Below are positions 35,460-47,365 of a stretch of DNA of 64,000 bases, piece by piece; position 1 is the first letter of the stretch, and each line of letters opens with the position of its first letter. Below the pieces are notes generated by a model, which worked only from the letters and a program-made list of their open reading frames with translations, was not told the origin of the DNA and did no database searches. The DNA is from Halichoerus grypus. Taxonomy: Eukaryota; Chordata; Mammalia; Carnivora; Phocidae. The position numbers and the translations under genes were made by a program. The stretch is taken from positions 88,826,754-88,890,753 of the forward strand of contig NC_135721.1 in the NCBI RefSeq assembly GCF_964656455.1. Reading direction: 5' to 3'.

Positions 35460-38450
35460 AGATGCAAAACATCATTATGACCTTTGGTAGAATGAATCAA
35501 AACCTATTTCAGGAAAATGGGGAATTCCTTTGAAGACATGGCTGCAAATACAAAGACAAATCATCAGAGACTAGAACTGATGCATTCTAAGGCTGCTTCC
35601 CAAAACATACATGACTCTGTCCTGGATAGAAAACGTGCATGGATTTTAATGATGAGCAGTACTATTCCCCTTGACTTTTTTGATATTCTCTCTAAAACCC
35701 CTCATCAAAACCAATAGTTAGTCAACTAGTAAGTTAGCATCTTAGCCCCTGTTGATTATATAACTGCTAACAGCAGAATACTGTGAGAAAAAAAGTCCAT
35801 TCCCAAGAAACAGAGGTTCCCATTGTAATTTCTCTTCTTATGAATTTCCTCCTCTTTAAATGTAATAGAGCATTGCTCCCTTAAGTCTAAAGGTTTTTCT
35901 GTTCAAAACTGGGGGGATTTGGCTCATTTTAAAGTAATGAGTTGACTTTGCTCTTCTTACAATGCAGTTGTTAAAGCTACCTTCCCTGTGCTTCCTCTAT
36001 TCTGTTTTCCATGAATTCAGGGCCACACGAGTGATTTCCAGAAGTGAGAAGTATCTGTAATCATTTGGAGATACAATTTTAAATCCTTTTTTAAAATAAG
36101 GACTTAAAACACCTACTGAGTTCATGGGATTTATATTTTCTATTTTCTTAAATTAGGGAATGCTAACTTACCAAGTAATAGATGTCATTTTCTAGCACAT
36201 TACTTATTTTGTTGAATAAACCAGTATTTTCTAGAAAATGATGAATGTGACTCTGGGTCATACTACTGCATGTCTCGCCCAATATTCTGTCTGTCAGAGG
36301 AACCACCTCAGGGTGGGAATGGAATTGAGTAAAGATTTCCCCCAAGTTGTGACCTTCCCAAGGTGGAGATCTTACCCCAGTATCTCTGGCTACTTAGAGC
36401 AGGGTATTCATTTACATGAACTATTCTGTTTTCCTGAACTATTATTTTCAGCCTGTTGTTATCACTTCTTGATATAAAATTCCATTATGATGAGGCAGCA
36501 CTTTCATTTTGTCCTAGAAAATGGCAGCACTTTTAAGACATTACAAGGTGCTTCCCTGAGTTCTGCAGTTAGGCAGAACAGCAAGTGGTGGCTTAGGCTG
36601 TGCCAATGTGGACTTCTTGTCTCCTGTCCTGCTAGTTTGGTCACATGTGGGCCCCTTTCACTTCCAGTTAGCCTTCTAACCACCTTGAGTAGCTGGTGGA
36701 CACAAGGACATTTAATACAGGAGCAGAGCCATTTTGTTTCAAGATGTGAACTTGATGCCGACGTTGAGGTCGTTGGTGGGTGTGAGCATACACTGAAGGA
36801 AGCCAGTAGCTGTTCTCTGCTTCCCCGTGAGAAAACCTGCATCCAAGTCTTAGAGACCGAACTTGATGAGACGAGTTGGCCACTCCCTTTTCTTTCTAAT
36901 GGCAGGTAGAAATCTTGTCCCTTTGGGGTGTCTGAGATGAGAGAACATCCAGATGCCTTTTGAAGGCCAATCCTGTCTATCTTTTCATTTCTCCAGTTTC
37001 TTGGTTAAATAGACATTCTAGCAGAAATCCAGTATCTCACAGTTAAGACTGTGCTTTAAAGTTCAGTGGGTCCTAAGCAATCAATGCACAACCTTGATAA
37101 ATTAAAACTACGAGATTTCCATTACCTAAATGTAAAAATCTTCTGTGGTCACCTCCAATGAAAACGTGTGGCCTTGTTTGGTTTTGCCTGAACAATGGGC
37201 TGAATTTATGGTTCCTCCAAAATAGCCAAAATGTTGAAGACTGGATCACACTGGCAAGGCAAATCTGGGCTTCAGCCCAGCTAACTTGCGCCACGCTGCA
37301 GGGACAGGAAGCCTTGCATGAGGGTAGAACGGCGCTTTTTTGTTGTTGTTGTTCTTTCCTACTGCTGACTGTAGAATTTTTCATCTGTTTTATGCCTTTG
37401 AGCGTCAGCTGGCCTACCAGAGGCCCACTGATTCCCCAAATCATGAAAAAAGTAGGAGACCAGGGCAGGAAGAGGTAGCAAAATTCTCAGTAAGGTAAAA
37501 CAAGCTAATTAGAAGAAAACCTCAATCTACAAAGGGACACTTTCCTTCTTACTTAGTCACTCCTTAGAATGTGCCTCCCAAGTGTTTTTTTTTTTTTTCT
37601 CCTTATGGATCATTGTACCGGATGGGGTAGAGAGAGGCAGAGGAGAATAAGGATAAATGGGCACAAGGCTCATTTATAAAGGTGTGTCTTTGGTGTATAC
37701 TCACTGCACTGTGAAAGCTGCCACATTGCCAGTAATGTGGAAAATATGCAAAGTGCTGTTCAGAGAAGGAAGGGTATGTGTGCAGCATATGAAGTGCCTC
37801 TGAATATGATTAACTTCGCCTCATAAGTAGTAAATAGTAGATAACTGTGATCAAAAAAGGGATTCGTGTGATTTATCAAGCTGAGCAACTGTGCATTTGC
37901 AGAGAAGCTGGAGGTCAATCTTGAAATCTAGGGCAAGAGGAGCACTAGGAAATTGCCGGGACTGAGAAGTTAATCATACCCTTGGACTGCTTCCATCTGT
38001 CTCCGAGCGACAGAGCTGCTGCAGAACGAGCTGGGATGCTTTATAGCAGCAGATCAGGAATTAATATTTTCTGTGAAACCTCAAGCATCATTTGCAGTAA
38101 CTTGGGTTTTATAAAAATGGAGCATAATTTCATATGAATAAATCACATTCAGCTGGAAATAAGAGGAGCTGGGGGGGAAAAAAAAACTGTGCCTGACTTA
38201 AAAAAAAAAAAAAAAAAAGGAATGAGCAAGAAAGCCAACATGAAAACAGTTGTTGAAGCGATGGCACTTGGAGGGCACGAGTGGCCGTGTGGTTAAATTG
38301 TGCATATAATCATCTTCTGAAATGTCAGCGTGTGACTCCAGAAACGGCTACATTTTTATAGCCTTGGAGATGCATCACCAGACTGTAACCTGTCTGCCCA
38401 TCTGGCAATATCTCAGGTCCAAGATCCATTTATACTGAAATCCAAACAAC
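35460..38450. other. Intron, long repeat-poor stretch
   Basis: No named repeat recognised over about 3 kb. Overlapping open frames on both strands at 36487-36909 and 36504-36842 have no domains. 37850-38450 has the even, low-CpG, homeobox-site-rich look often seen in conserved noncoding DNA, apart from an A-run at 38201-38218. Confidence 0.45.
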
Positions 38451-38454
38451 TGCC

Positions 38455-38560
38455 ATTGATTGATTCACTTATGCCTCGAGCATTTATTGAGCGCATCGCG
38501 CGTGCTCAGCCAGCCGCAGAGCTGGGGCAGGGGTGCAGTGGTGAGCAGAAGCCGCCATGC
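38455..38560 (-). repeat. L2 3' end fragment, antisense
   Basis: 'ttgattgattcacttatgcctcgagcatttattgagcgcatcgcgcgtgctcagcc...gcagtggtgagcagaa' follows the reverse complement of the L2 tail. Confidence 0.55.
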
Positions 38561-39051
38561 ACCTTCGCTCAGGGCTTTACCACTTAGAGGGATGCTGGCT
38601 TTGCAAAAAGAAGGGCCTCTTTGGGCTCATTCAAATAAATCTCACCCATCAAATCTCCTCTTCCCATTAGGGAGAATGTAATGGAATTAAGCAAATGAGA
38701 TATAGACTAAAAGGAAGGGGTTTTCCTTCCACGTGGGGCTGGTATTCATCCAAAGGCAGGACTGGAAATGGCCCCAGAGTAAGGTGAGGAGGGCCAGGTG
38801 GGGTATCGGACTGCAAAGTAGGGGGTTTGCATCCAGTTTCATCTTCCTGACCCCTTGCCAAGTGGACCAACTTCAACCGAGCAAAGGGAGCATGCTGGGG
38901 TGGCCAACAGCACAGAAGTGTAACTTTCTGCATAACATTTTACACAATGTCCCTGATGTCCTGAGAGAAGAGCCACAGTTACCATGCACTACTAACAGTT
39001 GGTCTCTTCTCAAAGGGTCCAAAAAGGGGGTGGGGGGGATGCAGAACTTTT

Positions 39052-39249
39052 ATTTTTTTATTTTTTTGTTGTTATGTTAATCACCATGCATTACATCATT
39101 AGTTTTTGATGTAGTGTTCCATGATGGATTGTTTGCGTATAACACCCAGTGCTCCATGCAGAACGTGCCCTCCTCAATACCCATCACCAGGCTAACCCAT
39201 CCTCCCACCCCCCTCCCCTCTAGAACCCCCAGTTTGTTTTTCAGAGTCC
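39052..39249 (-). mobile_element. 5'-truncated L1 3' end, antisense, with target-site duplication
   Basis: Poly(T), then 'gttatgttaatcaccatgcattacatcattagtttttgatgtagtg', ending 'tttttcagagtcc'. It is flanked by gggatgcagaactttt at 39036-39051 and 39250-39265 (16 bp, perfect). The subfamily is shared with 41154-41399 and 58262-58356. Confidence 0.92.
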
Positions 39250-39419
39250 GGGATGCAGAACTTTTTTAAAAAGTTTTAAATTTCCAACTTTGAAGGTGCT
39301 AATGTGGCATGCTAGAGGGTGTCTATCAACCCTGCCCTTGAGACCCACAGCAGTGTCTCCAATGCAAGGGACTCCTTACTTATACTGAAGTCTTTTTGGT
39401 ATACTGTGTAAATTAAAAA

Positions 39420-39625
39420 GAGCTTTAGAGTTTAGAAGCACTATCACGTTGACCGTCTCATTTTGTGATTTTTACAACAACCGCATGAGCTAGGAAGCCC
39501 ATTTTACAGAGAAGAAAACTGAGCGTGAGATAGGTGATGTGACTCATCTGAGGTCACAAGGTAACACCTGGCAGAGGTGGGACTAAACTCCACGTCCTCT
39601 GACTCCCAGTGATTATGATTCATCC
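39420..39625 (+). repeat. MIR
   Basis: 'cccattttacagagaagaaaactgagcg' and 'ctgaggtcacaaggtaacacctggcagaggtgggactaaactcc' are clear MIR core segments. Confidence 0.8.
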
Positions 39626-40046
39626 TCCACCGCATAGCAACAAAGCAGGCATGGATGGGGCCACAGACTGGTGGCTCATGCCACGTTTTACATTCCAACA
39701 AATAGTTAATTCAGTCTGTACTAATACTTTGTTTCTACTAATAGTTCTAATAATCCTAACATTTCTGGCTTGGTTATCTTTTTATCCCTGGCACCTAGCA
39801 CAGTTCCTAGCAATTTTGTGGTTAAAAGGTGACGACTTTGGGCTGAAGCCAGAAAATATGTTTCTGAAGCTGGTTGTTTTTTGCGGCAGCAGACCACCCA
39901 GGAGACTGAGGTTGACAGTCAGGGGCTCACCACTTAGGGGTTAAAGCAGGTGTCCATGCCTAGAAGATGCTATAGAATTGAGGAACACTATTAATTGCCA
40001 CACAGATAAAGAGTGAAAAAATGGAATGATTAAAAAAATCAGTCCA

Positions 40047-40238
40047 GGGGCGTCTGGATGGCTCAGTCACTTAAGCGTCTGACTCTTCGTTTTGGCTCAG
40101 GTCATGAACTCAGGGTCGTGGGATCAAGCCCCACGGCAGCGGGGATTCTGCTTGAGATTCTCTTCCTCTCCTTCTGCCCCTCCCCCACTCATTCTCATTC
40201 TCTCTCTCTCAAATAAATAAATAAATCTTTAAAAAAAA
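40047..40238 (+). mobile_element. CAN-SINE, diverged
   Basis: The head ggggcgtctggatggctcag is followed by 'ttaagcgtctgactcttcg', a CT-rich zone and (AAATA)n. The flanks aatcagtcca and aatctgtcca are an imperfect target-site duplication, so this is an older copy than 26145. Confidence 0.92.
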
Positions 40239-40259
40239 TCTGTCCAAAAGTAGGCAAGA

Positions 40260-40715
40260 AACTGATGAATGGATAAAGGAGATGTGAAATAGATAGATAG
40301 ATATCATAATGGAATATTATTCAGCCATAAAAAATGAAATCTTGCCATTTGCAACAACATGGATGGAGTTAGAGGGTATAATGCTAAGCAAAACAAGTCA
40401 GTCAGAGAAAGACTAATACCATATGATTTCACTCACATGTGGAAATTAAGAAACAAAACAAATAAGCAAAAGGAAAGAAAGAAAAGAGTGAGAGAGACAA
40501 AGCAAGAAACAGACTCTTAACAATAGAGAACAAACTGATGGTTCCCAGAAGGGAGGAGGCTGAGGGGATGGATGAAATAGGCGATAGGGATTAAGGAGTG
40601 CAGTTGTCATGATGAACACAGGGTGGTGTATGGAAGTGTTGAATCGCTGTATTGTACACCTGAAACTACCATAACACTGTATGTTAACTAACTGGAATTA
40701 AAAACTTGGAAGAAA
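40260..40715 (+). repeat. L1 3' end, sense, 5' truncated
   Basis: It begins within ORF2 ('ctgatgaatggataaaggag', 'ggaatattattcagccataaaaaatgaaatcttgcc') and runs through the carnivore 3' untranslated region ('attgtacacctgaaactaccataacactgtatgttaac') to an A-rich end. Confidence 0.92.
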
Positions 40716-40959
40716 AAAACTTCAAAGGATTAAAATCATCCAGTGCCATTTAATTAGAGTGGAATTAAACTAGAAATCAGTACCAGTGGAGAACTCTCTG
40801 ATGTCTCAGAGAGGGGGCGAGACCAGATGCAGTGCAGCCCTTCGCTGTCTCCCCGCCCCGCTCCTCGTTTCTGTGATTCATACCACTGCCCCGACTTACA
40901 GCTCTCTCCCATACTCTCTCTGCCAGTGATTCATGCTCCTTTTCTTCCTTCATTCCTTT

Positions 40960-41095
40960 GAAGCATGTTTGCGCTACGGAGCCCCTGCGATGGGAAAGGC
41001 ATTGTGCTGGGCTCTGTGGCAAACACAGAAACTCATTGCCTGTGGATGCCAGCCTCCAGGAGCTTACAGGGTGGTGGGAGAAGCTTAGGTGTCCA
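40960..41095 (-). repeat. L2 3' end fragment, antisense
   Basis: 'ggaaaggcattgtgctgggctctgtggcaaacacagaaactcattgcctgtgg...ctccaggagcttacagggtggtggg' follows reverse-complement L2. Confidence 0.6.
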
Positions 41096-41153
41096 TGTAA
41101 CTACTATGCACATTAAATGTCGCCATGTGCACACCTGGCCATAGGTCTTCTGA

Positions 41154-41399
41154 ATGTGTATTTTTTTTATTATGTTATGTTAATCACCATACATTACATC
41201 ATTAGTTTTTGATGTAGTATTCCATGATCCATTGTTTGCGTATAACACCCAGAGCTCCATGCAGAACGTGCCCTCCTTAATACCCATCACCAGGCTAACC
41301 CATCCTCCCACCCCCCTCCCCTCTAGAACCCTCAGTTTGTTTCTCAGAGTCCATAGTCTCTCATGGTTCGTCTCCCCCTCTGAATCCCCCCCTTCATAG
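41154..41399 (-). mobile_element. 5'-truncated L1 3' end, antisense, with 17-bp target-site duplication
   Basis: Poly(T), 'attatgttatgttaatcaccatacattacatcattag' and on to 'catggttcgtctccccctctgaatcc'. It is flanked by ggccataggtcttctga at 41137-41153 and 41400-41416, a perfect match. Longer than the sister copy at 39052. Confidence 0.95.
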
Positions 41400-41454
41400 G
41401 GCCATAGGTCTTCTGAGCAGGGCAGTCACATGGCAGTGTTACGCTCCACGCTTC

Positions 41455-41690
41455 CGTGCGTTACTTCATTTACTGCTCACAGCAACCTTCTCAGCTGGGA
41501 AGGAGGGCCCTGAGGAGATGATATGTTCAGTGAAGTTTTATTTCCTTTCATTTCCCAAATACTCTCCCTAAAATCCTGGTGAACCGGGTGACCAGAGACA
41601 CATCACTTACCCGAAGTCTTACGGACATAAAGCCTCAGAGTGGTCTGACTCTGGTTGATGAGGCTCTTAGCTGCTTCAGTAACCGCCCTT
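41455..41690 (+). repeat. MIR-like, decayed
   Basis: 'gcgttacttcatttactgctcacagcaaccttctcagctgggaagg' and later 'catcacttacccgaagtcttacggacataaagcc' fit a MIR with an internal gap. Confidence 0.5.
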
Positions 41691-41699
41691 GCCCCCCAT

Positions 41700-42400
41700 C
41701 AATTTATGAAGAAATCAAAGCCACAGGAGGGGTGCAGTGAGGCACTGAAGGACTCTCTGAGCAGAGGAGGGGAGCGGCGGTGGGGGAGGTGGTGGGAGTA
41801 GCATATAGAGGATGGGTAGCCTCACAGGACCCAGCAAGGGAGAAGGGAAAGCACGGGCTTTCTCCGCAGAGCGAATGGCCTTGGTCTGAGCAAGCAAGGC
41901 TGTGGGGGTGAACAGGGAGCCGCAGGCCCCTCGTTCTGCCGGGGTGTAGACGTCTAAAGGGAAAGGGGTCTGAAAGCCAGCTCTAGACAGCCACCGGTGC
42001 AAGGGGTGGGGGTCGCCTTTTACTACACAGTGCTGCCTTCAGACGTGGAATCAAGCTTCATCTTCCCTGGAAACCTTAAATAACCAACTTACCTGGCTCC
42101 ACGCACGTATTCCATCAGCACCTCATGTAATTGTGGCCAGAGGCCTGCTTCCATCCCCCACTCACCTTAGGTATTTATGTCTGGTCTCGACAGCTGATGG
42201 GAGAACAGGAACCCCATCTTAAATATTAGGTAGTACTTTATACAAAAGGACTGCTCATTAAGACTTTCTCAGTGCTTTTCAAACAATAAAGACCAAGATT
42301 TCAAATTAGGCCCTCTTATCTCTGCTCTCTGGGAAAAAATACCAAACCACTGGCCCAGCTCTCCCTAACTTCTCCTCATCATGCAGGAAGGATGGGACTT
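41700..42400. other. Intron without recognised repeats
   Basis: G-rich at 41725-41800. The proline-rich open frame on the - strand at 41715-42002 is a by-product of this composition. Confidence 0.4.
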
Positions 42401-42404
42401 TGAA

Positions 42405-42560
42405 TCCTTGAACTTGGGCTAGAATTTACTTTGGGCAAAGTATGTACCCATCTGAGTCTGAACTTCCTCAGTTGCATAAACAGGCTGATAGTAATGCCAT
42501 CCTTGTTAGGTTTATATCCGGATTAAATGAGGTGGTAAATGGAAAAAGTGCTCCGTTAAT
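42405..42560 (-). repeat. MIR, antisense
   Basis: 'gagtctgaacttcctcagttgcataaacaggctgatagtaatgcc' and 'ggattaaatgaggtggtaaatgg' are the reverse-complement MIR tail. Confidence 0.7.
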
Positions 42561-42564
42561 CTAT

Positions 42565-43740
42565 CCATATGATAGTAATTACTCTGTTGCACTACTAAGA
42601 AGAGTCACTCGTCAAGATACCATGAGGTACTCTCTGATTTAAGTCCTACCAAGAGGCTTAAAAACCAGGGGAGGAAAATATTACAGTATGGATTTAATAT
42701 ATGAAACCCTGAGGAGCTAATGGTGTGGGTCATTTCTTACATTGACATAATAGAAAAGTAAACATCGACAAATCCCAAGAACTATGCCTTACTTTTGTTG
42801 CTCATACCCCTCCTATTTTGTTATATATTCTAATCTAGCCTATTCTCCCCTTAAAAGCCAACTTGTGGGTCTGTGGGTCCTAGATGAGGCTCACATACGC
42901 CTTCCAGGAGGCTCTGGCCTGTCTCTACCACATCATCTTCCTATTGAGTCACATAGAAAAGTCAATCTGGGTCAATTCCTGACACCTTTTTTGGTGGGTC
43001 TCCAAAGAATTGGTTTCATTTATTATTTCAAAGTAAATAATCCTTATTTCAAAAGCAAACAGTGATTCTTAGATACCATGGGGACCCCTGGTAGAGATCT
43101 GTTCAGGGGGACCTTGCAGAGGGAGAAAAATTGCTAAGTCTCTGAGCCAGCACTCTCCTCTCTAACAGGGCCCGATGGTACCCATATATATTCACAAAAG
43201 TGGACCCCCTCGGCCTTACCGCTTCTTCTGGAGAGGCCGTGTAAGCGTCCCCCACCGCCCTTTGGTGGCTGTTAGCTCAATTGACTGCATTAACAATGTG
43301 AGCAAACGCAGGCTGTCAGGTCTAAAATCCAGCTTTTAAAAAACCCCCCTAGTACTAATTTCTACAATAAAACTGAATGGCTCCAGAGAAGCCATTGAGT
43401 TCTATCAGGTAAATAACACATGTTTTAAAAGGTCCCAAACATGTATTTTACACAATAGAACATTCGAGCAGCCTGGAAGAAACTGTTATAGTCTTTTGAG
43501 TAAGTAAACAATGAATTGTATGAAGCCACTAATTGCCCTTTAAAATGGTCTAGTGGGTCTGGGGACACCTGAGGATTAGTGGGGACCCACTGCCTGATGT
43601 CTGGGCACAGGGATGCCATAGGAGGGGCCTCTGGGTGAAAGTGAGTTTTAACCCTTTCTGTCGTTGCCCACACTTCCTGTGAGCCCGCAGGAACGCATTC
43701 GGCTTTCTTAGGAGTGCATGGCCTCTTTAAAAAAGACTTG
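42565..43740. other. Intron without recognised repeats
   Basis: Nothing supportable. Open frames at 42784-43065 (+) and 43425-43757 (-) have no recognisable domain. Confidence 0.4.
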
Positions 43741-43744
43741 TTAG

Positions 43745-43860
43745 TGGTGACAGCCACACAACGATGTGAATATACGTAATGAACTATACACTTGAAAATG
43801 GTAAAATGATAAATTTTATGCTACATATATTTTACCACAATTTTAAAAGTTAAAAAGAGA
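43745..43860 (+). repeat. Old L1 3' tail, sense
   Basis: 'atgaactatacacttgaaaatggtaaaatgataaattttatg' and 'tattttaccacaattttaaaa' are the terminal L1M sequence. A short GAAA-rich run follows. Confidence 0.82.
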
Positions 43861-44371
43861 AAGAAAGAAAGAAATGAACATGAACATATGTACTAATACT
43901 CCAAGCTCTTCAGGATGGTGCCCTTTCTCACGTGTCTCTGGTGGGAAGTAGTGCTCTCTGTCCTGGGTTTGAGGTGCTGGAGTTCTAGTCTGGAGATTCC
44001 TTCCTTCCTTGTCTGCTAGTGGAGAAAGCCTCTCACAGGCGTGCCTGGTCCCCGGTGGTGAGGAGACCCGCCGTCCCATCCCTCCTCCCGCAGCCAGGGG
44101 GAGATCTGTGATTACCCAAGAGCAAAGCTAATCGTCCCCACCACCTGAGTTAATGAGCCTTGGGAAAGTGGATCAGAAGGAACCAGACACCCCATAGAAG
44201 GCGTGACGGAACTATTATTACCATACTTTAAAATACCAACTTTGACCCATTGCCATCCACACTGTGTTCCCCTCTTCTGGACTCATTCTCTCAGACTACA
44301 TTGATAAAGTTACTGAAGGCAAAATATTTAAATAGCAGAAATGGCTGAAGGGGAGTGGGAGGTTATTCTGA

Positions 44372-44606
44372 CAGCCATCGGAGCTGCTGAATTCTGAGTA
44401 GATTCCCCAGCCATGCCTGCTCCCTCTGTAATTCTCCGTGGCCTTGGGTTTGAGTTTTCATGCTGCCCTCTATCCATTGCTCCTCTCATCCTGAGAGTCA
44501 GTGTTCAGTATGTCCATGCTCATTAATTAATTATGGGTCAGTTAGATGACAATGTTGAAACCAAACCAACTACTTATGAAGGGACAGTCCGTGGCCCCTT
44601 TTCCAT
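44372..44606 (+). repeat. Direct repeat pair 1, copy A (235 bp)
   Basis: It begins cagccatcggagctgctgaa and ends gtggccccttttccat. It aligns to 47366-47600 over 235 bp without a gap and with about 11 mismatches (roughly 95% identity; 8 look like transitions). It matches no interspersed family that I know. Internal features include the palindromic attaattaattat. It has no coding capacity shared by both copies. Confidence 0.93.
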
Positions 44607-44847
44607 AGTTACTTTTACTAAAGTCTTTGTCATTATGTCATACTCCTTTGAACACCATATCACTTTCACTTCTAGACCAAGGACAGTGGTATAGCGCATG
44701 CTTGTTAATTTAATTTTTAATACATCCAAAAAAGTTATCTATGTATTCAATACACAAGACATCTCAAAGTTAGCAAGAGTTAGCAATAAAACTCTGGTGG
44801 AATTAGCATAGTTTTCAATATTTGTTACTGCTGTCTACTCTTTTTCT

Positions 44848-46181
44848 TTTTTGACTGAAATACAGTTGGCACACACCGTTACATCACTTTCAGATGTACA
44901 ACAAAGAGATTTCAACAAGTCTATTCATTACGCCATACTCACCACAGGGTAGCTACTGTCTGTCACCATACAACACTGCTACAGTACCATTGACTATTCC
45001 CTAGGTTGTACCTTTCATCCCTGTGACTTATTCCTTCCATAATTGGAAGCCTATACCTCCCACTCCCCTTCAGCCATTTTGCCCATCCTCCCACCCCCTT
45101 CTCTCTGGCAACCATCAGTTTGTTCTCTGTGTTTATAGGTCTGATTCTGCTTTTTGTTTGTTTATTCATTTGTTTTATTTTTTAGATCCTACATGTGTGT
45201 GAAATCATATGATATGTGTCTTTTCTCTGTCTAACTTACTTCACCTAGCACAGTACCCTCTAGGTCCATCCATGTTGTTGCAAAAGGCAAGATCTCATTC
45301 TTTTTTATGGCTGAGTAATATTTCATTGTGTATATATACCACATCTTCCTTATCTATCCATCTATTGATGAACACTTAGATTGCTTCCATATTTTAGCTC
45401 TTATAAATAATGCTGTAGTAAACATAGGGGGGCATATATCTTTTCCTTTGGGTAAATACCCAGTAATAGAATTATTGGAGCATATGTTATTTCTATTTTT
45501 ATTTTTTTAGGAACTTTTGTGCTGTTTTCCACACTGGCTACAGCAATTTACATTTCCACCAACAGTACACAAGGGTTGCTTTTTCTCCACATCCTTGCCA
45601 ATGCTTATTATTTTCTGTCCTTTTGATTCTAGCCATTCTGACAGGTATGAGATGATATTTCATTGTGATTTTGAGCTGCATTTCCCAGATGATGAGTGAT
45701 GCTGAGCATCTTTTCATGTGTCTACTGACCCTTTGTGTGTCTTCTTTGGAAAATGTCTATTTAGGTCCTCTGCCTATTTTTTGATCAGATTATTTGAGGT
45801 TTTTTGGTGTTGAGTTGTAGAAGTTCTTTTTTTTTTAAGATTTTATACATTTATTTATTTGAGAGAGAATGAGAGAGAGCATGAGAGGGGGGAGGGTCAG
45901 AGGGAGAAGCAGACTCCCTGCCGAGCAGGGAGCCTGATGCAGGACTTGATCCTGGGACTCCAGGATCCTGACCTGAGCCGAAGGCAGTTGCTTAACCAAC
46001 TGAGGCACCCAGGCGCCCCAAGTTGTAGAAGTTCTTTATATATGTTGGATATTAATTCATTATCAGATATGTCATTTGCAAGTATCTTCTCCCATTCAGT
46101 AGGTTGCCTTTTAATTTTGAGGATGGTTTGCGATGCAAAAGCTTTTTATTTTTGTGTAGTCCCAATAGTTTATTTTTGCTT
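44848..46181 (-). repeat. L1 LINE, antisense, 5' truncated, carrying a nested SINE
   Basis: From left: 3' untranslated region ('gactgaaatacagttggcacac', 'cagatgtacaac'), then ORF2 C-terminal region ('ccatccatgttgttgcaaaaggcaagatctcattc', 'ggctgagtaatatttcattgtg'), truncated inside ORF2. Similar ctgtctactc(c)tttt sequences at 44831 and 46182 are probably its target-site duplication. Split by the SINE at 45830-46020. Confidence 0.92.
45830..46020 (-). mobile_element. CAN-SINE nested in the L1, 17-bp target-site duplication
   Basis: Poly(T), agattttatacatttatttatttga, a GA-rich zone and a head ending gaggcacccaggcgcccc. The duplication agttgtagaagttcttt at 45813-45829 and 46021-46037 is perfect and lies within L1 sequence, so the SINE is younger than the L1. 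Confidence 0.96.
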
Positions 46182-46369
46182 TCTGTCTACTCCTTTTTAA
46201 AAATATATATTTCTGAAGTAGAATTACACCTGTACCTTCTTGAATAACTACTTAGTTTTAATTAAGCACTTGCTGTCCTACACTGAATATGTTGATGATT
46301 AGTTCATTAGTGGTCAGTTCTTTTAAAATGTTTAAACTGATTGCACAGGAAGACACAATCTGTAGTCAC

Positions 46370-46394
46370 TCCCCCCCCCCCCACACACACACAC
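46370..46394. repeat. C-run and (AC)n microsatellite
   Basis: About 12 cytosines followed by six to seven AC units. Confidence 0.9.
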
Positions 46395-46640
46395 CTTTAT
46401 ACATTTTGCATGTGTTCACCATTCTCACTGACCCAGATCTGGGAAAACTGAACTGAACATAAAAGAAACCCAAGAGCAACAACTAATATATCTTACAGAG
46501 GAAAAAAAAAAGAAGATTCAAAAAGATAAAGTACATTTTAGTACACATGTATATTTCTTAACACCCTGATGCCGCTGTCTTTAGATATTTCACTCATGTC
46601 TATGCCTTTAATAAGTGGAGGGCCAGCTGGAGAAACATTT

Positions 46641-46694
46641 GTGGTAGGTGGATAGTTTTAAAGCCAGTGTGGGTGGATAGTTTTAAAGCCAGTA
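46641..46694 (+). repeat. Tandem duplication of about 27 bp
   Basis: Two adjacent copies of ggtggatagttttaaagcca, separated by gtgtg. A (GTTTT)n run follows at 46702-46730. Confidence 0.85.
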
Positions 46695-46734
46695 GATACA
46701 TTGGGGTTTTGTTTTGTTTTGTTTTGTTTAAAAC

Positions 46735-47365
46735 CAAACTACTTAGCCACTTTTAATGGAAGTTTATTTAAATTATGATACCACCATTGTTTTTTGTTTT
46801 GTTTGTTAAATCTCCTTTTAGTGAAGAAAACTAGCCAAAGGCCTGGAGCCTTCCTTCTCTGCTATAAGAGCCTTTTGGGCCAACACCTCCCACCCGTCCA
46901 GTCCCCCAGTAAATTCCCTCCCAGATAGTCCCACCCTGGCCATTTCACTTTGGACTCACAGAGCCAGCTGGAAAGAGCTACCCCTCCAGCTGCTAACTCT
47001 GGGCACAGGACCTGCCCCTCCTCTCCTCTCCTCTCCTCCACTCCCCAATCGGCCTGCCCGTGACCCACTCCTCTGACTGCCTTCCCAGAGGCAGCCTTGG
47101 GCCAGCATTGGCCAAGCCGCCCAGCTGGCCTTTAATGACTATGTTTTGGAGCCCGATGAGCTCCCCTGCTGCTGTTGAAAGGTTAATGTGCTCCCCGTCA
47201 ACTGGAGCAGCCTGACCTTTCCCGACTTCATCCAATTCCTTTCCCCGTGCTGGCTCCCAGGCAAGTGACTGGCAGGCCAGCTGCCATACCATGTCCCCCC
47301 AACAGCCCGAAGAGTGCAGCACCCACCTCTGCCCTTGACAGCCAGCGTCAGAGCCTGGCCATCTG
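46735..47365. other. Intron, C-rich
   Basis: A (CTCCT)n run lies at 47015-47040. Frames on the - strand at 46862-47483 reflect G-rich complement composition and lack domains. Confidence 0.4.

Noticed and set aside
36487..36909. Overlapping 140-aa and 112-aa open frames on opposite strands
   Set aside because: Unique DNA with low stop density by chance; no recognisable domain on either strand.
43245..43270. Second possible CTCF motif (accgccctttggtggctg)
   Set aside because: The cccttt in place of ccccct breaks the core; too weak to call.
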